Shown: piece after piece, positions 60,728 through 64,000 of the stretch
Layout: each line of letters opens with the position of its first letter
Numbering within the stretch: the stretch's first letter is position 1
Notes under the pieces: generated by a model
Databases searched by the model: none
What the model was told of the DNA's origin: nothing
The model's input: only the letters and a program-made list of their open reading frames with translations
From: Comamonas terrae
GTDB lineage: Bacteria; Pseudomonadota; Gammaproteobacteria; Burkholderiales; Burkholderiaceae_C
Length of the DNA stretch: 64,000 nt
Direction of reading: 5' to 3'
Assembly: GCF_001544075.1 (NCBI RefSeq)
Contig: NZ_BCNT01000005.1
Span: 124,001 to 188,000, forward strand
Program-made: the position numbers and the translations under genes

Positions 60728-62907
60728 TACCGCGCGTCGGCGGGCTTGCTGTCCCTGGGCCAGTCCTTGACCTTGGCGGCAAAGTCGGGGCGCGGCTGGT
60801 GGCTGAAGTATTCGGCCACGTCCACGGCTTCCTGGTCGCTGAGGCCGCCCTGACCCAGCGGGAACTTGCTGTGCATCGCGATCGGCATGTTGCGCTTGAC
60901 GAAGGCTGCCGCCGTGTAGGTGCGGGCCATGCCGGCGCCGATGTTGAAGGATTCGTCGCCCCACAGCGGCGGGTAGACCCACTGACCCCTGGCGTTCTTC
61001 ACGCCTTCGCCGTCGCCGCCGTGGCACAGCGCGCACTGGGCTTCATAGATCTTCTTGCCGTTGTCGCGGTTGGGGACGATGGCCTGGCTGACCTTGCCCA
61101 CGCCGCGGCCCTCGACCTTGTCCTCGGGCTTGGTTTCGCGGCGCATCCAGTCGAACAGCGCGACCATGGACTTCATCTCCTCGGAATCCAGCGGCAGCGG
61201 CTTGCCGTTCATCGACCGCAGGAAGCAGCCGTTGATGCGGTCTTCCAGCGTGATGGTGCGGCCCGCACGCGGCGCGTAGCTGGGGAAGAAGGCCGAGATG
61301 CCGATATAGGGCGAGCCGTCGGCCACGGTGCCGGCGTTCAGGTGGCAGCTTGCGCAGTTGAGGGCATTGCCCACGTTGCGGGGCAGCAGGTCGCGCGTCT
61401 CGATGTTCAGGCGTGCGCCGTAGACCAGTTGCCTGGCATTGGGCTCCTCGAGCATGGCTGCCAGGCGCGGCGTCTCGAAAGGACGCGAGTGGTCGGCCTG
61501 GGCCTTGAGCTGCTTGCGCTGGCTCGCCACATCCCCGGCCTTGACTTCGGGCGCGTTCTTGCGGCCCCAGCTGCGGCGCGTGAAGTTCAGGATGTCTGCA
61601 ATCTCCTGGTCGCCGAGCTGCGCGAACGCCGGCATGGTCAGCGCCCGGGAATGGCTTTGCGTGACCGGCGTGGTCCAGCCGGTCAGCATGATATGGATCA
61701 GCGTGCTGGGGTTGTCCGACAGCAGCGAGCGGTTGCCTTCGAGCGAGGGAAAGACGTCCCTGACGCCGCCGCCATCCGAACGGTGGCAGTCCGCGCAGAA
61801 CTGCAGATAGCCCAGGCCGCCGCGGCTGGTGTAGAGGTCGGCCGGCACGTCGTAGTGCGCGGCTTCGGCGCCGGCCGTGGCGCGCGCGGGAATGGCAATG
61901 CGCGGCGCCGGGCCCTGCGCCACCTGCATGGGCAGGTCGCCGGAACCGGCAGGCAGGGATTTGAGATAGGTGCCGATGGCCAGCAGATCGGCATCGCTCA
62001 TGTACTGGGTGCTGTGCTGCACCACGTCCACCATGTTGCCGGAGACGATGCCATGCCTGTTGCGGCCGGTCTTGAGCAGCTCGGCCGTTTCCTCGGGGGT
62101 CCAGAGATTGCGCAGGCTCAGGGCACGCCAGCCTTCCACGGTCTCGCCGGCCAGGAAGAACCGGCCCTTGCTGCCCTCGCCGGACATGGTCTTTTCCTGG
62201 AAACCCACGCCGCGCGGCGTATGGCAGGCGCCGCAGTGGCCCAGGCCCTGCACCAGGTAGGCGCCGCGGTTCCATTCGGCGCTCTGGGCGGGCTGGGGCT
62301 GGAAGGGCGTGTCGTCCAGGAACAGCCAGTTCCACAGCGACAGGCCCCAGCGCTGGTTGAAGGGAAAGCCGATTTCCGATGCCCGGTTGGGCGCCGCCAC
62401 CGCTTCCACGCCATGCATCAGATAGGCATAGAGCGCCTGCATGTCCTCCTGTGTCATCTTGGCATAGGAAGGGTAGGGCATTGCCGGGTACAGATTGCGG
62501 CCGTCCGCGGCCACGCCCTTGCGCATGGCGCGGTCGAACTGCGCAAAGCTGTAGCCGCCCAGGCCCGTGGCCTTGTCCGGCGTGATGTTGGTGGAATAGA
62601 GCTTGCCGAACGGCGTTTCCAAAGCCAGCCCACCTGCCATGGGCTTGGATTTTTCGCCCGTATGGCAGGCCACGCAGTCGCCCAGGCGCGCGATATAGCG
62701 GCCGCGCTCCACCAGCGTGCGCTGCTCGGCCGTCAGGTCGGCCGCATAGTTGGCGGGCAGGTCGTCGATGATCTGGGGCGTGTCGGGGGCTGCCGGGCTG
62801 TTCGCGGCCAGCGTGTGCGCCTCCTGTACCGTGGCCGATGCCATGTGCCAGAAGACGACCAGTGCGGCGGTGACCGGCCAGATGCTGTATTTCAACGTGT
62901 TCTTCAT
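60724..62907 (-). CDS. Pentaheme c-type cytochrome: AdhB-like triheme part fused to TsdA-like diheme part
   Basis: 727 residues with a signal sequence (MKNTLKYSIWPVTAALVVFW). CxxCH motifs are at 78-82, 225-229, 371-375, 518-522 and 625-629. The first three lie in a stretch like the membrane-bound cytochrome subunit of alcohol or gluconate dehydrogenases. The last two, with RINGCFLRSMNGKPLPLDSE between them, look like thiosulfate dehydrogenase TsdA, where that Cys (C561 here) is an axial haem ligand. The fusion would let electrons pass from one part to the other in the periplasm. No dehydrogenase subunit is adjacent. AAGGAA precedes the ATG; an FNR-type box lies upstream. Confidence 0.87.
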   Translation of the reverse strand: MKNTLKYSIWPVTAALVVFWHMASATVQEAHTLAANSPAAPDTPQIIDDLPANYAADLTAEQRTLVERGRYIARLGDCVACHTGEKSKPMAGGLALETPFGKLYSTNITPDKATGLGGYSFAQFDRAMRKGVAADGRNLYPAMPYPSYAKMTQEDMQALYAYLMHGVEAVAAPNRASEIGFPFNQRWGLSLWNWLFLDDTPFQPQPAQSAEWNRGAYLVQGLGHCGACHTPRGVGFQEKTMSGEGSKGRFFLAGETVEGWRALSLRNLWTPEETAELLKTGRNRHGIVSGNMVDVVQHSTQYMSDADLLAIGTYLKSLPAGSGDLPMQVAQGPAPRIAIPARATAGAEAAHYDVPADLYTSRGGLGYLQFCADCHRSDGGGVRDVFPSLEGNRSLLSDNPSTLIHIMLTGWTTPVTQSHSRALTMPAFAQLGDQEIADILNFTRRSWGRKNAPEVKAGDVASQRKQLKAQADHSRPFETPRLAAMLEEPNARQLVYGARLNIETRDLLPRNVGNALNCASCHLNAGTVADGSPYIGISAFFPSYAPRAGRTITLEDRINGCFLRSMNGKPLPLDSEEMKSMVALFDWMRRETKPEDKVEGRGVGKVSQAIVPNRDNGKKIYEAQCALCHGGDGEGVKNARGQWVYPPLWGDESFNIGAGMARTYTAAAFVKRNMPIAMHSKFPLGQGGLSDQEAVDVAEYFSHQPRPDFAAKVKDWPRDSKPADARY

Positions 62908-63308
62908 ATTCCTTCCCGGATGCCGTGATTCATGGGTGCGCTTCCATAAAGGAATTCTGGATTTGTTCCTTGCGCGTGGGGAATATGAACGTTGATATGG
63001 GTCAATGAACCCCGGGAAGGAGTAGGTCGGTAATCCGGATGTTTTTATGTCGCTTGTCGTCGGCGCATTCGGATGTTGTGCATATCATTGTTTTTAAAAG
63101 AAAAAATTCAATGATTCCTGAATTCATGAGTCATGTTGCTGTTCGCTGCAACAGAAATGCTTTTCAGTTTTTTTGATTTTTCTGGATGGCTTGGGGTAAA
63201 CGGAAAATAAATCTGCCGGAGTGAATTGCCAGGGCAATTTTCATTTAATGTGGCGTTAATGATTCTGCGGAAAAAATGCAATGCCTTGCGCCGCGGGCTG
63301 GTGCCATG
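62908..63308 (-). promoter_or_regulatory. AT-rich upstream region of the pentaheme cytochrome gene
   Basis: About 400 bases without a gene and with far lower GC than the rest of the window (long A and T runs near 63090-63180). It carries the FNR-type box at 62992-63005 and an imperfect GTTGC/GCAAC hairpin near 63134-63151. I see no open frame with a ribosome site. Low GC suggests a long regulatory region or a remnant of acquired DNA. Confidence 0.5.
62992..63005 (-). promoter_or_regulatory. FNR/CRP-family box upstream of the cytochrome gene
   Basis: TTGAT-ATGG-GTCAA on the plus strand (TTGAC-N4-ATCAA on the minus strand) matches nine of ten bases of the FNR consensus TTGAT-N4-ATCAA. Its centre is 91 bases from the cytochrome start. 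A class II position would put the transcript start near 62957, leaving a leader of about 50 bases, and a weak AACAAAT lies where the -10 should be. Confidence 0.55.
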
Positions 63309-63339
63309 AAAAAAGGGAACGTGCTTTTGCCACGTTCCC
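63309..63339 (-). terminator. Terminator of the DUF3567 gene
   Basis: On the minus strand the stem GGGAACGTG/CACGTTCCC (63339-63331 with 63323-63315) with a GCAAAAG loop is followed by TTTTTT. It starts 27 bases after the gene's stop. Confidence 0.85.
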
Positions 63340-63365
63340 CTGGTGGAGACGGAAGGCTGCCGGCG

Positions 63366-63659
63366 TCAGTGCACGATCACCGGCTGCTGGGCCAGGCCCG
63401 CATAGCGATCCAGCGTGTCCTCGACTTCTTCCTCGGTCGGCGCATCCTGCTGCCAGGCCAGGATCTGCTTCTGGAACAGTTCTGCCCAGGAGCCGTCCAG
63501 ATAGACCTCCTTGCCCGAACGCTTGTCCACGATCTCGAAACCGTGGCGCGGCAGTTGCGGGATGGCGTTCTTTTCCGCAGTGCCGGCCGTTTCTTCGTCT
63601 TCCATGTCGGGACGTAGATGGAGCACCACAAAAGATTCGGAGTCGTAAAGCATTTGCAT
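63366..63659 (-). CDS. DUF3567 family protein
   Basis: 97 residues, beginning MQMLYDSESFVVLHLRPDME and ending DTLDRYAGLAQQPVIVH. The sequence fits the DUF3567 family found in Burkholderiales (start MQMLYDSE, middle HGFEIVDKRSGKEVYLDG). Small, acidic and cytoplasmic, with no known role. ATG 63659 has AAAGGGGGAAC ahead; the longer frame to 63731 is not supported. It has its own terminator and stands alone. Confidence 0.85.
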   Translation of the reverse strand: MQMLYDSESFVVLHLRPDMEDEETAGTAEKNAIPQLPRHGFEIVDKRSGKEVYLDGSWAELFQKQILAWQQDAPTEEEVEDTLDRYAGLAQQPVIVH

Positions 63660-63881
63660 GGTGTTCCCCCTTTCTGAGCCGTGTTGCGGGTGTGTTCTCC
63701 ATGGAGATGGAGGTCCGGTGCCGCGTTTCAAGACCGAAACGCCTACCCGGGCACCTGAGCACAGTATTTCACGGATTGGACCTCTCGGCCATGAATCCGT
63801 GTCGGCGGGGCCACGCGATGCCGCGAAGCTGCCGGCTATGCCGGATGTAGGCGGCGCGGAACGCGCCCGTGCTGTTTGCCG

Positions 63882-64000
63882 CTACTGCGGCTCGTAGCGC
63901 TTGAGCCGCAGGTCCACATAGTCGTTCTGGCCCTGGTTCAGGCGGATGCGCACGGGCAGGTACTGCATGGACGGCGCCAGCCACAGCGCGCCCTGCTGTT
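63882..64000 (-). CDS. DUF3108 family protein, C-terminal end (partial)
   Basis: The last 39 codons of a gene that enters from the right edge: WLAPSMQYLPVRIRLNQGQN then DYVDLRLKRYEPQ and stop TAG (63884-63882). The WLAP...LPVRIR pattern is the C-terminal strand pair of DUF3108, a periplasmic beta-rich family. The upstream part and start are outside the window. The 222-base gap to the DUF3567 start (63660-63881) shows no gene. Confidence 0.65.
   Translation of the reverse strand, partial: QQGALWLAPSMQYLPVRIRLNQGQNDYVDLRLKRYEPQ

Noticed and set aside
63769..63984. A 71-codon minus-strand frame near the right edge
   Set aside because: It overlaps the DUF3108 C-terminus in another frame and has an Ala/Arg/Pro-biased product without family likeness.

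Overview
The window looks like a high-GC betaproteobacterial chromosome, most likely family Comamonadaceae (Delftia/Comamonas/Acidovorax type). Reasons: the end of the spc ribosomal operon running into rpmJ-rpsM-rpsK-rpsD-rpoA-rplQ, strong GC bias, and single-copy Burkholderiales families (DUF3567, DUF3297, DUF4148, orphan branched-chain-type binding proteins). Species cannot be fixed from the sequence alone. No rRNA, CRISPR array, transposase or prophage was seen; one tRNA (initiator tRNA-fMet) is present.

Layout. 1-3.8 kb: secY tail, alpha operon, tRNA-fMet, strong terminator. 3.8-8.4 kb: small unknown gene, DASS anion transporter plus D-lactate dehydrogenase-type gene, HSP70-like ATPase. 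8.4-11.2 kb: rsmI divergent from yraN-diaA-dolP. 11.2-15.3 kb: 3-hydroxyisobutyrate-dehydrogenase-like gene, pilU, pilT, yggS. 15.4-22.8 kb: orphan binding protein and TetR repressor, divergent from an acyl-CoA ligase, followed by a single-chain acyl-CoA carboxylase. 22.9-27.5 kb: class V aminotransferase, FKBP isomerase, norR divergent from hmp with a sigma54 promoter. 27.5-29.3 kb: unknown membrane protein and DUF3297. 29.3-36.0 kb: long leader and a tight four-gene operon (zinc-ribbon/degenerate GGDEF protein, processive GT2, TolC-like protein fused to a barrel-like domain, HlyD-like protein), which I read as an exopolysaccharide synthesis/export machine. 36-41 kb: DUF445, Fur-controlled TonB receptor, two small unknown genes. 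41.3-50 kb: heavy-metal two-component system divergent from czcCBA, plus a small DUF4148 gene with a matching promoter. 50-55.7 kb: XRE regulator with a divergent small gene, glcD, orphan binding protein, LysR, purU. 55.8-64 kb: PAS-GGDEF-EAL protein, ChaN-like lipoprotein, AbrB-type permease, pentaheme cytochrome fusion, DUF3567, and the end of a DUF3108 gene.

How parts work together. The metal regulator is expected to act on two promoters, in front of czcC and in front of the DUF4148 gene, whose operator and -10 spacing is identical. NorR plus sigma54 should switch on hmp for nitric oxide detoxification. Two tandem TACC-N4-GGTA palindromes lie between the TetR gene and the acyl-CoA ligase. 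An FNR-type box precedes the pentaheme cytochrome.

Two dispersed repeat families run through the window. One is a ~75-90 bp element (three copies) with stems that show compensatory base changes; one copy sits inside the czc operon. The other is a lower-GC palindromic element (about five copies), one of which lies in frame inside the carboxylase gene.
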